From Dastarcus helophoroides (taxonomy: Eukaryota; Arthropoda; Insecta; Coleoptera; Bothrideridae), in assembly GCA_028583605.1 (NCBI GenBank), contig CM053327.1:13069629-13133628 (forward strand): a stretch of 64,000 bases of DNA, in the 5' to 3' direction. Made by a program: the position numbers and the translations under genes. Of this stretch, positions 11,906 to 23,456 are shown in pieces (within the stretch, counting starts at the first letter, position 1; every line of letters starts with the position of its first letter). Below the pieces are notes generated by a model. The model had not been told where the DNA came from. It did no database searches and was given only the letters and a program-made list of their open reading frames with translations.

Positions 11906-12620
11906 TTTAATCTGGCGTAGCTTTTTCATCGGTTTAAAAATTTAAGGACATAAAGAAAAGTAAGTTCTAAAATTGTGCTAGAATGTTATCCTAAAGAAAC
12001 AAATAATTTTGAAAAATATTGCCCGTTCCTCCTAAATAATACGGATTTTGAGTTATTTTTTTTAATACAGTTCTGTAGCGTATCTAAAATTTCATTTAAA
12101 TCGATTAGGTCTCTTTTAAGAAAAAATATTTTTCCCTTTTTCGGTGTTTTAAATTTTTTTCCAATTTCTTAAGAACCAAAATGGAGATCTGAAAATTGCA
12201 GGATAAAAAAATAATATTGAAAAGAAAATCCAGATATTCTTCTGGGACCGATTCACTATACTACTCGTTCTGTGGCTTGGAAATTTAAGGAAAAGGTACA
12301 AATTTGTAGACAGATTTGAAAATAAAAGTAGGTTTAATTTTTAACAGAAAATGTCGATTATTTATGTAATTCGTGTTAAATAATTTTACATTCAAACTTG
12401 GAATTGCAAAAAACCCAAAAATTAGAACTTTTGCGCAAAACTCCAATATTTGAAAAAGGTCCAAGTTTGGAAAGAAAAGTCGAATTTTTAACAATTTGTT
12501 AAGTTTACCATCTGGCTTTGACAATAAGCTTGGACCTTTTATAAAAATATTCACTTTCTTACGAAATTTCGGCTTTTTTATCGAAATTGTAAATAAAAAA
12601 AAACAATATATATGAAAGCG
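11906..12620. other. AT-rich DNA with repeat fragments
   Basis: Contains a diverged piece of the foldback family (about 12055-12230). Nothing else was recognised. Confidence 0.4.
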
Positions 12621-14025
12621 TTTACAGGCCCTTAAGGCCCACAGCTTGATAATGATCTTCTAATACCCTCTGTCTTTAGCTGCCATTCTCCAATTTTTAA
12701 TACTTTTTCCTTTCAGGTCCTCCAGTACTGCGTCACTTCTTTAATTTTCTTCTTTTACCTTCTGGAATCGTTCAACTGCAGGTCTTAACCAATCTGCATT
12801 CCTCCGTCCTTCCCAGATGCTCCAGCCATTGTAATCGCCACGCATTCACGTACTGAGATATGGACGGTTCTCCAAACATCTCGTATGATTCTCTATTTGA
12901 ACTTTTTTTCCAGAGTCCTCTACCTTCTTCCTTTAAAAAATTCTACGTAATATTATCTTTTCCCAGACCAACATTTTTTTGTTACTTTTTTTGTTCATAG
13001 TCCTCGATTCACAACCGTACAGCATCGTGGGTATCAGTATGGTTTTATACAGGCTGATTTTAGTCTTGTGGGAAATATTTTTTGATCTTATTAATCTGTT
13101 TAGCCCACCCGCGCACCTATTACTTTTAGCTATTTTCAGATTTACTTCGGATTCTTCGTTGCATCATTTGTCTATTAGTACTCCTAGGTACATATTTTGT
13201 TGAGTTTGAACCGTAAGGCACCCATTCGATGTTTCCTGTGTCTTGCCTAGCTTCATGTATTTACTCTTGTCTTTGTTTTAACCTGAAACCCAACCCTGCT
13301 CGCCGCCTCCACCAGATCTCTTGTAATAACCTCTAATTCTTTCTTACTTCTGGCTATTAACAAGATATCATCTGCGTACGCGAGATATTGACGGGATCTG
13401 TTAAAAAGGGTTCCATGTCTATTTATACCACTTTCTCTTATAACATTTTCTAGGACTATATTCAACAATACTGTCGATAATGGATCTTCCTGCCTGAGGC
13501 CTTTTCTCATTGTAAGCTCTTGTGATAATGTTCCATTTATTTCGATTGCACATGTCGTATTACATAAAGTCATTGTAATTAATCGAGCTATTTTTTTTTG
13601 GTATTTTAAATTTCCTCAATATTCACAGAATCATAAGCAGCTTTAAAATCTATAAACATCATGTGAGTCGGTATTTCATATTTATAGCATCCAGTTAAAA
13701 TCTGTTTTAGCATATATATTTGGTCTGTTGTGGATCTGTTTTTTCTAAAACCTGCTTGGGACTCGCCAATAATAGTTTCCTAATAGGTTTCTGGTCTTTT
13801 CTTTATTATCCTTGCAACTATTTTGTATGTTACGTCTTGCAAAACTATTCCTATACAATTACTACATTCTGCTATGTCTCCTTTTTTAAAGAGTGACATC
13901 TTTGTTCCATTTCGGTGGCCTAATTTCATTTTCCCAAATTTCCCTTACTAAATGAGATATTTTTGTTTTTAGAATGACGCCTCCATACTTTAAATTTTTT
14001 GCTGTGATGTTATTTTCCCTGGACT
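12620..14025 (-). pseudogene. LINE (non-LTR retrotransposon) reverse transcriptase relic
   Basis: Read on the - strand from about 14020 down: a thumb/finger stretch (LKYGGVILKTKISHLVREIW), MFIDFKAAYDSV (motif with catalytic Asp), GLRQEDPLS (13253-13573 frame), YLAYADDILLIARSKKELE (YADD active site), and near 12700-12870 a C-terminal WLEHLGR-like block. Frames are broken by several stops, and only 13253-13573 remains open for 106 codons. The element lacks its 5' endonuclease part, as usual for LINE insertions. The role was copying element RNA into DNA; it has no host function. Clade (RTE- or Jockey-like) is not resolved. Confidence 0.8.
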
Positions 14026-14562
14026 TTTATTGGCCAACTTTAAACTTGGAATTTCAAATAAAAGACTTATGAACAGAATAATAATTTTTTAATTATTTAC
14101 TTTAACTTTGAATTGTGAACTTTAAATTTACCATAGGTATCACATTTTTCTTAAAATTTTGTAAGTTTTTGTTTACAGATTTTATTCTGTTCTTTTAAAT
14201 AAATTACGAAATGTTGAGGCTCTCAAAATGCAGAGTTAAAATTTGTTTATTTTTTCTGTAAAGTTTTTACTTAAGAATTAATCTTAGATACTTTTTAGAA
14301 ATGTTACCCTTGATGTTTGAAACTTTGCCCTCATTCCAAATTATCCACTTCTTTCCATTCAATTTAAATTCGAAATCTCGTGCTAAAGATCTTCCTACTT
14401 GGTTTAGTTTATATTAAAGTTTTGATTTTAAATTCAAGAATATATTTGTTATACATTTCAAGGTTTTTCTAGATATTTTGTTTCCTTTTTAATTTTCCAG
14501 TTTAGGGTAAGGTTTAGTTACACCATTGGTACAGTGGGGTATGGGGCGACATATACTGTGTA
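14026..14562. other. AT-rich spacer
   Basis: Nothing recognised apart from one copy of the 8-bp target-site duplication at 14555-14562. Confidence 0.4.
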
Positions 14563-15568
14563 CAGTGGCGTGCAGTGCCATTTGAGACAGGGTAGGCAAA
14601 TAGATATCTGATAATTCCGATACAGACAAAAGTAAACGTTGGATTAAATGTAATGTAGCAAAAATTATCGTGTACTTACAGAGCAGAAAGTCGTTGCAGG
14701 AATTCTATTCGCAAGAGGAACTAAACTTTATGAATTATTAAACTTTTCAGTCCACGTATTTTTTTCTTTTGAAAATAATAATCTATTTGTAATTATCATA
14801 CATATATTTGTTTTACCAAAATATTCAAACACAAGTTTAAGTAGAGAAATAGCACGTCCTGTCGCGGTAATTTCGTATTTATGAACACAAATTAAAGTTT
14901 TTTAGCCACTGTAAGCAGTTTTTACCATAATCGCATTTTCACTGCATTTTCGTCACTAACAGTCCAATAAACTAACAGTAACAGAACAGTTTAACACTAT
15001 GTATATATTAAATGTCTTGAATAAAGCTTGTTATAAAAATAAAACGAATGAATTCGGTTTGTACTAAATAAACACTACAAAACACACAAGGAACGTAGAC
15101 GTTGACAACAAAACTTACAAATTGCATTATAAGTCAATATCTAGGGGATTTACCGAAATTGAAAGTTCTAATGTAATGTACGTCCACTGTAACAAAGATG
15201 TCGCTGCAATATACACCTTAGCAAATAAAAGGCACTGCCTTTACATCTCCATATAAGCGCTATGGTATAGTTGTAATGTGCCTATGCCTTTGGCTTATGG
15301 AACGCTTACAGGGGAATATTGTGATGGAGTATGACTGTTCACTGGAATATTACCGTATTCGTGTTAACTTTTCAATAACCGTGAATTAAGTTTAAAAGTT
15401 TGTACCCTCTTTTAATGATCGAAAAAAGAAACAAAGTATTAATAAAGCGAAATACTGTCTCTGCTGAAAAATTAATTTTATTTAGGAGTAGGAGTGCTTT
15501 TATATTTTCTTTTCTGATTTTGCTAGGGTAGGCAATGCCTTTTTGCCTTCATTGTATGCACGCCACTG
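14563..15568. mobile_element. hAT-type nonautonomous element (1006 bp)
   Basis: The ends are perfect 12-bp inverted repeats, CAGTGGCGTGCA at 14563 and TGCACGCCACTG ending at 15568. They are flanked by the exact 8-bp duplication ACTGTGTA at 14555-14562 and 15569-15576. An 8-bp duplication and CAGxGxxx ends are diagnostic of the hAT superfamily. Subterminal AGGGTAGGCAA occurs in the same orientation at both ends. No transposase frame remains, so it would move only in trans. Confidence 0.9.
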
Positions 15569-15751
15569 ACTGTGTACAGTAAGTTATGATGCTGCACATG
15601 TTGTTAATGATATAACATGGACCAGAAACACAATAATATCAATTAATTTAATTGTAAAAATATAAAGGGGTAAAAAGAAGTCAAATACAATTAAAAGAAT
15701 TTTTCAAAAACTGCCTTTACACAAAATTATGCAGAAATAAGGTTAAGATAA

Positions 15752-16240
15752 CGAAGGCCTCCACGGCCAGAGTCAGTACAGGATATACTTCTTCCGGGAT
15801 TGGACCGGGAAAATAACTACCAAAAGTGTACCCAAAAACATCAACAGAGACGAGGGTTACAAGCTTTCCTCTATATGGAAACCAACCATCGAAAATCTTA
15901 GGGAAGTGATCGAGCAGACGAATGGTATATAAAGTTTCCCTTTCTTTCTTTCCTCTCAGAAAAGTTTCGCCTCTGGTATGGTAAACATACTGAGTTACCG
16001 TGCTCTTCTGTCTAAACTTTCTTATCCTTTGTACCAGATTTTCAATTCAGAAGAGTTTCGCCTCTGGTATGGTGGACATACTGAGTTACTGATGTTTTGA
16101 AATTGGCCCCTTTTTTCATTTTTGTATATTTCCTTGTATTTTACTTCTTTGTTCCTGCGATGGTGGGCGAAATGTCGAACACTTTTAGTAGTTCTTTGAG
16201 ACGATCCAATCCCGGAAGAAGTATATTCTAAATAAGGTTC
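15752..16240 (+). mobile_element. Solo Penelope-like terminal repeat with ORF tail
   Basis: This is the same family as 303-1720. A short inverted stub (15752-15822, sharing CCACGGCCAGAGTCAGTACA with position 317) precedes a direct copy that begins inside the end of the protein: NINRDEGYKLSSIWKPTI, then ENLREVIEQTNGI and a stop near 15930. Duplicated AGAGTTTCGCCTCTGGTATG blocks follow, then the ATGGTGGGCGAAATGTCGAA region. It shows where the family's ORF ends. Confidence 0.75.
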
Positions 16241-16700
16241 AGCTTTGCGAATGGATTGTAATTTACAAAAAAATCCTGTATTATTAGCTCACCGTGAAAG
16301 AAGGCATTATATGTATTAAAAAAATAGACATATTTCATGTGTGGGAGGAAATTAAAACATAATATACCTAGATAAAGTAAAGATTTTTTTTCGGGTCATT
16401 GCTCTTTTTATTAAAAAGAAAAATCAATCCAGATTTTATCGAAACTCGTCGCTTATTTTTAACTACTACATTGGAAAAATTGTGTACATCTTAAAAATGT
16501 ATAATATACAAGATGTGCTTCATTTTTGGAAATATTGAGAGTAGTAGAAGTATTACCTTTATGCCAAATTTGACATTATATAAGTACATGTAGTGTTTCA
16601 AATTAGTAGATTATATTGTTTTAAATAAAAAAGGGTTGTAGCATGAGTTTATTACATATAGTAAATCCAAAAATTTGGCGGATTATGCAAATGAAAAATT
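16241..16700. other. AT-rich spacer
   Basis: Nothing recognised. Confidence 0.4.
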
Positions 16701-16779
16701 ATAACAGGATAAGATTTACAAAGTCGATTGAAAAAAATTTTGCATCTTCAAATTTTAACAATATTGTGACTAGTTCCAA

Positions 16780-18490
16780 GGAAAAGGCTAACATGCTAGC
16801 CTAAATGTTTGCTGAAAATTCCAATCTTTATTTTTGAAACGCAAAATCTTGTATTCTTCCCAAGGTTGGCACTTCGATGCCTGAAATTGTTTTCAGACAA
16901 CGCACAATCAGGAAGATTTTCGTTGAGTTCGACACCTTGAAAGCTTCTGGCCTTGATGGTATCCCCGTTACGGTTGTTTAAAGGTGCGCCCCAGAGCTGA
17001 CTTTTGTCCTAAGCAAATTTTTTACACTCTCTTAAAACAAAGGTGTATTTTCTAACATCTGGAAATCTGCTAAGGTGCATCCTGTTTCTAAAAAGAGAAA
17101 AAGATATCTGGCTAACAACTATCGCCTATATCTTTATTACGCGTTATATTTAAAGTAAAGGAAAAGGTTACCAACATCGAGATTCTCAAGTATTTGCAGG
17201 AAAATAGAATCATCTCCGACAGGCAATACGGTTTTAGACAACAACGTCCACTGGTGATCTACTGGCATATGTAACTCATATCTGTAACTCAACAATGGAA
17301 AAACATCATGGGGCAAGAATTGTGGCATTGGATATCTTAAATGCCTTTAACAGAGTCTGGCACCAACCTTTTCTCACCAAATTAACATCTTATGGTCTTC
17401 CTCCTGGACTTTGTCATTTGATATCTAATTTTCTTGCCGATAGAATTTTTAGGTCGTCGTCGATGTCATCTTGTTCGAGACAATTGCAAGTAATGCATGG
17501 GTGCCTCAGGGGTGTATCCTGTCCCCTACTCTGTTTCTGTTACACATAAATAATCTCTTAACTTTAACTTTCAATACTATATACAGCTACGCAGACGAGA
17601 GCAGCCCTGTGTCAACTTTCTTCTTCAACAAACTATTACCCGTCGCTGCTTTAGATCGACTAAAGGAACAGCAGATACGAATAATTAATTGGGGTCTCGA
17701 AATTATTCTAAAATGGGGTAAGAAAAATTTGGTCGACTTCAACGCTTTAAAAACTCAGGCCGCGGGTTTCTCCAAGAAAATATCAAGGGATAATGCAACA
17801 AACAAACTAGTGGATGGTAAAATTCTTCTGATGGGATCTAATCCATCTATCCTAGAAGTGAATGCAAGCACTAACTTCTCTTGAGACGATCATGTGCGCG
17901 TCATTGCCAAATTCGCCTCTAAGAAGCTAGGAATTTTTTGTAGAGCTAAACAGTTCTTCACATCTCATCAGCTGCTTACACTATACAAAGCTCAAGTTAG
18001 GCAAACACTGGAATAGTGTTCTTATGTTTTGGGTTCAGCCCCAGAACACACTTTCGCTCTTTTGGATTCAATTCAAAGAAGAGAGATTTGTCTAATTGAT
18101 GACGAGAGTTTGACCGATTCTCTCAAAACACTAGAGCACAGGCGGATGATTGGTGACTTGTCTGTTTTCTACAAGTACTATCATGAAAGATGCTCGCAGG
18201 AACTAATATGATTAATCCCCCAAAGGGCACGATTTTTGGGGCAGACAAGATAGTCAGAGACAGCAAATTTCTGTACGGTCCAGCTTGACACAGTGAGGAC
18301 TTCTGTCTACGGAGACTCTTTTTTTCTATAGAACTTCCAAGCTCTGGAATTCATCACCGAAAGGAATTTTATTTAAAAACTACAAACTATTCTTGTTTAA
18401 GAAGGCGGTTCATCGCCATCTATCCTTGTTTCCGCATTCTAGTCGCAGAGCTTTAAAGCCATAATCGGGGTACCCTTTGCAAATGGATTA
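16780..18490 (+). pseudogene. LINE reverse transcriptase relic (second family)
   Basis: The + strand carries, in order: FDTLKASGLDGIPVTVV (near 16935), NIWKSAKVHPVSKKRKR (17055), ALDILNAFNRVW (17325, catalytic Asp motif), VPQGCILSPTLFLLHINNLL (about 17500), IYSYADESS (17580, where the usual YADD reads YADE), NWGLEIILKWGKKNLVDFNA (17690) and a C-terminal part to about 18470. Stops and frame changes separate the pieces (17295-17549, 17471-17884, 18029-18211). It is a dead LINE of a different family from that at 12620, CR1/Jockey-like by motif style; the endonuclease region is missing. The YADD-to-YADE change would by itself inactivate polymerisation. Confidence 0.8.
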
Positions 18491-20270
18491 AACGTAAAAA
18501 AAATCTGTTTGCTAAAATATGACATTGTGTTGTAAACTATCTACTTGTGCCTTGAATAGAGATATTTTAAAGAGTAAAATTAATACGTTTTTTTACGTCA
18601 AAATACATAAAACGAAGATACAAAAGGACTTGTTAAACTGGCGTGGGTGTGTATTACACTACGACGTTGTAAAGTAGGTCGGGGTATATTAGAACCCACC
18701 TTACCCGTACCGGATTAAAGAAGTTTTATCTTAAAATGAGAAAAATTACATTTGCCGTTTCTTCCTCAATGCGTTTCTTTACTTTTTATATAATATGTGG
18801 TTTATATTCATCCTCTGAAGAAGGTTCTTAATATCTATAGTAGTAAAACCTTCTACGCGCACTGGTAGGGAACCATTTATTTAGCTGAAATCTTCTGTTA
18901 AGATAAGAGACAATCGACATATTACGTCTTGTCGCTACCAAATTAGAAAATAAAAAAATATATAGATCTATAAATCAGAAGAACAACGGAATACGGAATG
19001 TTTTAAATGTTTTACTGGAAATGCTTCAGATTGACAATATTTTACCCTAAACCAACAAGAGACGCAACTTGGTTTAAAAAATTTTTATTTTTAGCATTCA
19101 TCCCTAGAAATTTACAGAATAACTTTCCATGTAAAGAAATCTACAGCAAAATTAACGTTACTTTCAGCTTTGACCCCGTTAAACTTTTCATATTCGGGGA
19201 AACCCCCAGCAAGTATTTGCATAATTCGAAATAAATTCCTTCCATCCAGCGCACTTGAAATGTTGAAATTCCCCACGATGCACCCGAAGGTAATCCGGAA
19301 ATATGTACATTCTATAAAGCATTTATCCAGCGGAAAGATGTTCGGTGTTTTTTCAGAGTGTTTTTTCCGGGGTTACGCGATATCGTAAACTAAATTGTTT
19401 TTCCGTCAAAATAAATCGAGTTTCGTCTTAACGAATTAAGTCGCCGAATATTTCGCGGCGTTATACTATTCAGTCTGATTGCGAACAAAATCCATTAGGG
19501 AGTGAAACCCTGAAAAAATTCAGACAGCTTCAGTTAAATACTCCTCTGTAACTAACACGGAAGCTTAATTATCCTACAAGCGAGGCGATAATATTTCCCA
19601 TGGATTAACGAAATCGTTTTAACGCTTCCAGAGGGGGACACCTTCGCCCGCCGTTAATGGAAATTACTTTATATTATGACTATGTTATTCTAAAATCTCT
19701 CACTCCTCAGAATATAATGTGACTTTAAGATGCGAAAATTTAATCCGCGTCAGGCTGTTAAATATTTTGTCGTAGGGTATTATTTAAATTATGCAAGCAA
19801 GATGGATCGCTTAAGCTTCGATAAATCCTTAGGGGGCTTTTGTTGTTCCGAAATACGTAGATATTTGATAACATAAGCGCGAGCTGTGTATTACACCACG
19901 TTCAGTAAGGTATTAAGATTTAATTATGCAAAGTTAAACGTTATTGTTATTATTGCTAAACACATATTAAATCTAATTTCATTTCAAATCGAAGATTTAA
20001 CTATATTAATGCAACATATTGAGATATACCTCTGTACTTATTTTAAAAGATTAAAATTCAGTGCTTTGTAGCGGAAAGCTTTCCAATTAGTATTCCTAAA
20101 TTATGTACACCTTGGCAAGTTTTCAGCTCTTAGTTATTATTATTATTATTGCTATGGAAATGAAACCTTCTTTTGGACTGCTGGAAAAAATTCACACTGC
20201 TTTGGTATATGCATAATTTACTAGGTACTGAGAGAAGAGCAGGTGATGTAAATAGTTGAATTAACAGTGA
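18491..20270. other. Intronic or upstream DNA, nothing recognised
   Basis: Open frames of 60-75 codons at 19007-19388 and 19886-20071 have no motif. I looked for the nAChR loop-A exon (WRPDxxLYN-like) here and did not find it. Confidence 0.5.
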
Positions 20271-20271
20271 T

Positions 20272-20346
20272 GACGTGCGGTAGCTCAGTAGTGAGAGAGC
20301 TTTCTTGTCACTTGAAAGTGCCCGGGTTCGATTTCCCCTCACGCAA
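20272..20346 (+). repeat. tRNA-derived SINE head or tRNA pseudogene
   Basis: RNA polymerase III promoter boxes are present: A box TAGCTCAGTAGTGAGAG (20281) and B box GGGTTCGATTTCC (20324). The acceptor stem does not pair, so this is not a functional tRNA. It lies about 155 bp upstream of the first alternative receptor exon. Confidence 0.6.
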
Positions 20347-20502
20347 ATCAACATTTTAAATTCTACAACGTTATGGGCTTAAGTGCCGAAACGAGCAAGA
20401 CACGCTAACGTGGTGTTGTGATATTGCGGCTACATTGGTCAAACTATCCACTTTTCGGGTGTTAGTTGTTGCGGTCGCTGGTAGTTGTTGATTGCCTTGC
20501 AG

Positions 20503-20683
20503 TGCGGACGGCAACTTCGAGGTAACGCTGGCCACCAAGGCCACCATTTATCATCAAGGTCTCGTAGAGTGGAAACCACCCGCTATATACAAGTCTTCCT
20601 GTGAAATTGACGTGGAATATTTTCCGTTCGATGAACAGACATGCGTTCTCAAGTTTGGCAGTTGGACGTATGACGGTTTCAAG
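20503..20683 (+). CDS. nAChRalpha4: nAChR alpha subunit, alternative Cys-loop exon (copy 1)
   Basis: Internal coding exon of a ligand-gated cation channel subunit (nicotinic acetylcholine receptor alpha, neuronal plasma membrane). One base completes a split codon and 60 codons follow. Seen: the Cys-loop pair at codons 33 and 47 with the canonical 13 residues between ([17 protein letters not shown]), and the loop-B block SWTYDG at codons 53-58, whose Trp is part of the ligand-binding aromatic box. It is bounded by a TTGCAG acceptor and an AAG|GTAGGT donor; it ends in phase 0, which matches the exon at 52088. It has no start of its own. The preceding exon (loop A, ending in an Asn codon split after two bases) was not found. 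A near-paralogous exon of identical length and phase follows at 23276, the arrangement known for mutually exclusive exon 4 of insect nAChR alpha4. Class alpha4 is inferred mainly from that arrangement; alpha3-like is the alternative. Confidence 0.9.
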
Positions 20684-23275
20684 GTAGGTCGCGATTCGTA
20701 GCAGAGATGACGCTCTGCAGAAATGAACAAAAATTTTCATATATTTAAATTGAAAGTGCTCTTCGACACATAGCTTTTGGTCGGTGAATGCTTGTATATG
20801 GATCTCAAGATATTCTGGGTCTTAGTTTTCGATTTGAAAAATTTTGATATTAACTTTTTAGTTTCATGAAAGTTGTACGTTACACCTAATAGGTAAAAGC
20901 TTTTTACAGCAAGTAAGTAGAGGTGGATACTAACTTAAGATACTTGAAAACAAAAACGGGCAAATCTAACAAAATAATGCCATCATACGTTGGGCGTAGA
21001 TATCAAGGAATGTAAGAAAAATCTCAAATTTTTAGGTAATTTTCAAAAGGAATTTTGTCGCTGGCACATTTATCATAAACTTCAATCTAACTGCCGACGA
21101 ATGTTTAATATGCTCCAAAATTAAATATTATGGCTGTTTGAAGAATTTGAAAATGCGTCGTTTTAAAATTTTTCTTAAAGTTTCTGTCCGATCAATTAAT
21201 CTTTCCGTACACATTTTACATGGAGCTTAATTAAAGAAGCTAAAAATAATTGACTTTTTAACACTTATTATGTGGAATTCTTTAATATTCTGCTGGGATA
21301 ACCCTCGACGATGCTGAAAAGGGAAAGCAGGTCCGTCCATATCAGGTATTTATATATAAATATCATGGAATTATTTATATTTCCTGTTGTAATTGTTTTT
21401 AATAATGTTTAATACTATTTTCATTTTAGTCTCAAACATATGCAAATAATTACCCAGTGAAACAGAACGTGAAAATATGCTAATCATTAATTAGTCCACT
21501 CCAGACGGCCTTATCTCTGCTCCTTCCTAAGTGATAAGTAGAATCATCTATTGACCTTAACAATGTTTATAAAGATAGTTTATTCTGAACTAGTAGTGCC
21601 TTCTTAAGGGGAGTATACTGGTTGATTTCTCGGCGATTGTTTTTAATTTTCCGAATACGTGGTTAAAATTAATGACATAATAGCTAAAAGCCCCCGGTTA
21701 AGCTAATTTTAAGCAAATCTTAAAAGATTAGGTGGTTCGATTTTACTGGCCTGGTATTTTTACGTGAAAACTAGTAAATTGATTTTAGGAGAATTTGAGC
21801 ATTATAGTTAATAATGTCATGATGGATCTTCTTCGCGTACTAAGTAGAAACATTTCAAAGGATTCTAGAGTTTGCTTTTCAGTAGAACGATACTCCTATT
21901 CGGCGAAATGTTTTTCAGAACATTCTAATTTTTCAATTTTTTCTAAGACACTTCTACTTGGTATCAAATACGCTGAGATATCTATTAAGTTTTGTTATCC
22001 TATGCTCTAGGCCCACTAAATACTTGGACATAGATTTCGACCGTTTTGAAGTGTAAGTTTTCAAATGACGGTTTCAAATTTTATCAAGAGACTTAAAACA
22101 TTAAAACAATTTTGAAAAATATTCAGATAAACAATTTGGTTTTTATTGAGAGGATAGTTCTGTCATAAAGGTTTGGTTGACTGTTGGTTTGCAACACAGC
22201 CGTCACAATCTCCTCTTTGTTTTTATTGTTAGTTCAATAAGCATGCGCAAATTAATTTAATTAGCTTTTGAACTTCACCTGTCAGTTTTGATGTAGTTGC
22301 AGTTGAACTAAACTACAAGAAGTGTCTTTTCATATCTGGGTATTATAACATTTTTATGTCACATCACATTAATGAGCTTTGGAACTTTCTAAGCTCTAAC
22401 TTTCATATTATAGCACATTTACGTCGCACTAAGCTGCGTCTCGTCAAGAATTTAGCACCACCTAAGAATCCTCCAATTCCCAAATTAAAGTCCTAGCAAA
22501 TTAGGATTTTTCTCTAATTTAACACGACGGATATTTCCCAACTCGTTCTTCTTGAAAGCTTTTTAAGTATAAGTGTAACGACTTCGAAAGTAAACTTTCG
22601 CGAGGAATTTTTAAAAAAGGGCATATCGATTAAATTCTTTGCGGAATATCAACAAATTAAAATTTTTAATTTTCCAGCGCGGAAACGCCGGATGTCGCAT
22701 GATGGCGTTGAATAATTTGTTTCATTTTCCGCCTCTTGCCCATCTCTTCCTAAGCGGGGAGTTGTTAATTATTTCACGACTCTGGTAATGAGTCGTAACT
22801 TGAGCGATTTTATTCAGCGATTGAAGTTTAGCGAAGTGTCGAATATTTCGTTTAATTCGTGAATAATTTAGGTCAACAGTTAAATTTGTATGAAGCACAA
22901 AGAAAATTTTTGTTCATTTCACGACAACATATTTTATATTTATACAGGAAAACTGGAAGTTGTCACGAATTTTAAATCTTGCATCTATCCATTCAGAGCA
23001 ATTTCCAATTTTGCCTGGAAACCAGATGTATATCGGAAACTTTGAGCCATTAATAATTGTTTAACCAGAATGCTAAGGTCTTAAAGTTTCCGTGATTTCT
23101 CTAGAAATATTCATGAATTAGCAACGGCGAAACGAGGTGTCGACGTTAAGAGCGTGCAGGTCCAGGAGTGAAGTAGATAAGGTGGGAGGCTTTTGGGACA
23201 CACTGACGAATCCTCAACTTATCTACTTGTCAGGCTTGCTCTTGGGTCGAAACCTACCGGTGTATTTTCTTGCAG
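20684..23275 (+). other. Intron between the two alternative exons
   Basis: A 2.6-kb intron (GT...AG). I see no further coding exon in it. Some stretches near 22600-22900 are richer in GC than the surroundings and could hold splicing or regulatory elements, but no specific motif was recognised. Confidence 0.6.
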
Positions 23276-23456
23276 CGCCGACGGCAACTATGAGGTCACT
23301 TTAATGACCAAAGCGACTGTGTACTACAACGGCCTAGTTGTCTGGCAACCACCTGCTGTATATAAGTCTTCTTGCTCAATAGACGTAGAGTACTTTCCGT
23401 ACGACGTACAAACGTGCGTTTTGAAGTTAGGAAGTTGGACGTACGATGGGTTTAAG
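23276..23456 (+). CDS. nAChRalpha4: nAChR alpha subunit, alternative Cys-loop exon (copy 2)
   Basis: Second version of the Cys-loop exon, 181 nt, same phase as the copy at 20503, so inclusion of either keeps the frame and inclusion of both would not (1+180+1+180). By my count the two differ at 12 of 60 residues. Here the loop reads [17 protein letters not shown] (Phe/Tyr and Glu/Val changes next to the second Cys), again with 13 residues between the cysteines, followed by the conserved loop-B block SWTYDG. The acceptor is TTTTCTTGCAG. The donor AAG|GTTCGA keeps only the GT and departs from the usual GTRAGT, which suggests a weak, regulated 5' splice site. The exchange alters the complementary/loop-E face and the Cys-loop that couples to the pore, so the isoforms probably differ in assembly or gating (inference from family knowledge). 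No stop interrupts the exon. Confidence 0.88.

Noticed and set aside
20272..20346. Functional tRNA gene
   Set aside because: A and B boxes are present but the acceptor stem does not pair; better explained as a SINE head.
1..20500. Upstream nAChR exons (signal peptide, loop D, loop A)
   Set aside because: Searched by eye for the Trp-Arg-Pro-Asp region and flanking motifs; none found, so probably 5' of the window.
20462..20740. Antisense 92-codon frame over the first alternative exon
   Set aside because: It is a shadow of the conserved sense exon, with no independent evidence.
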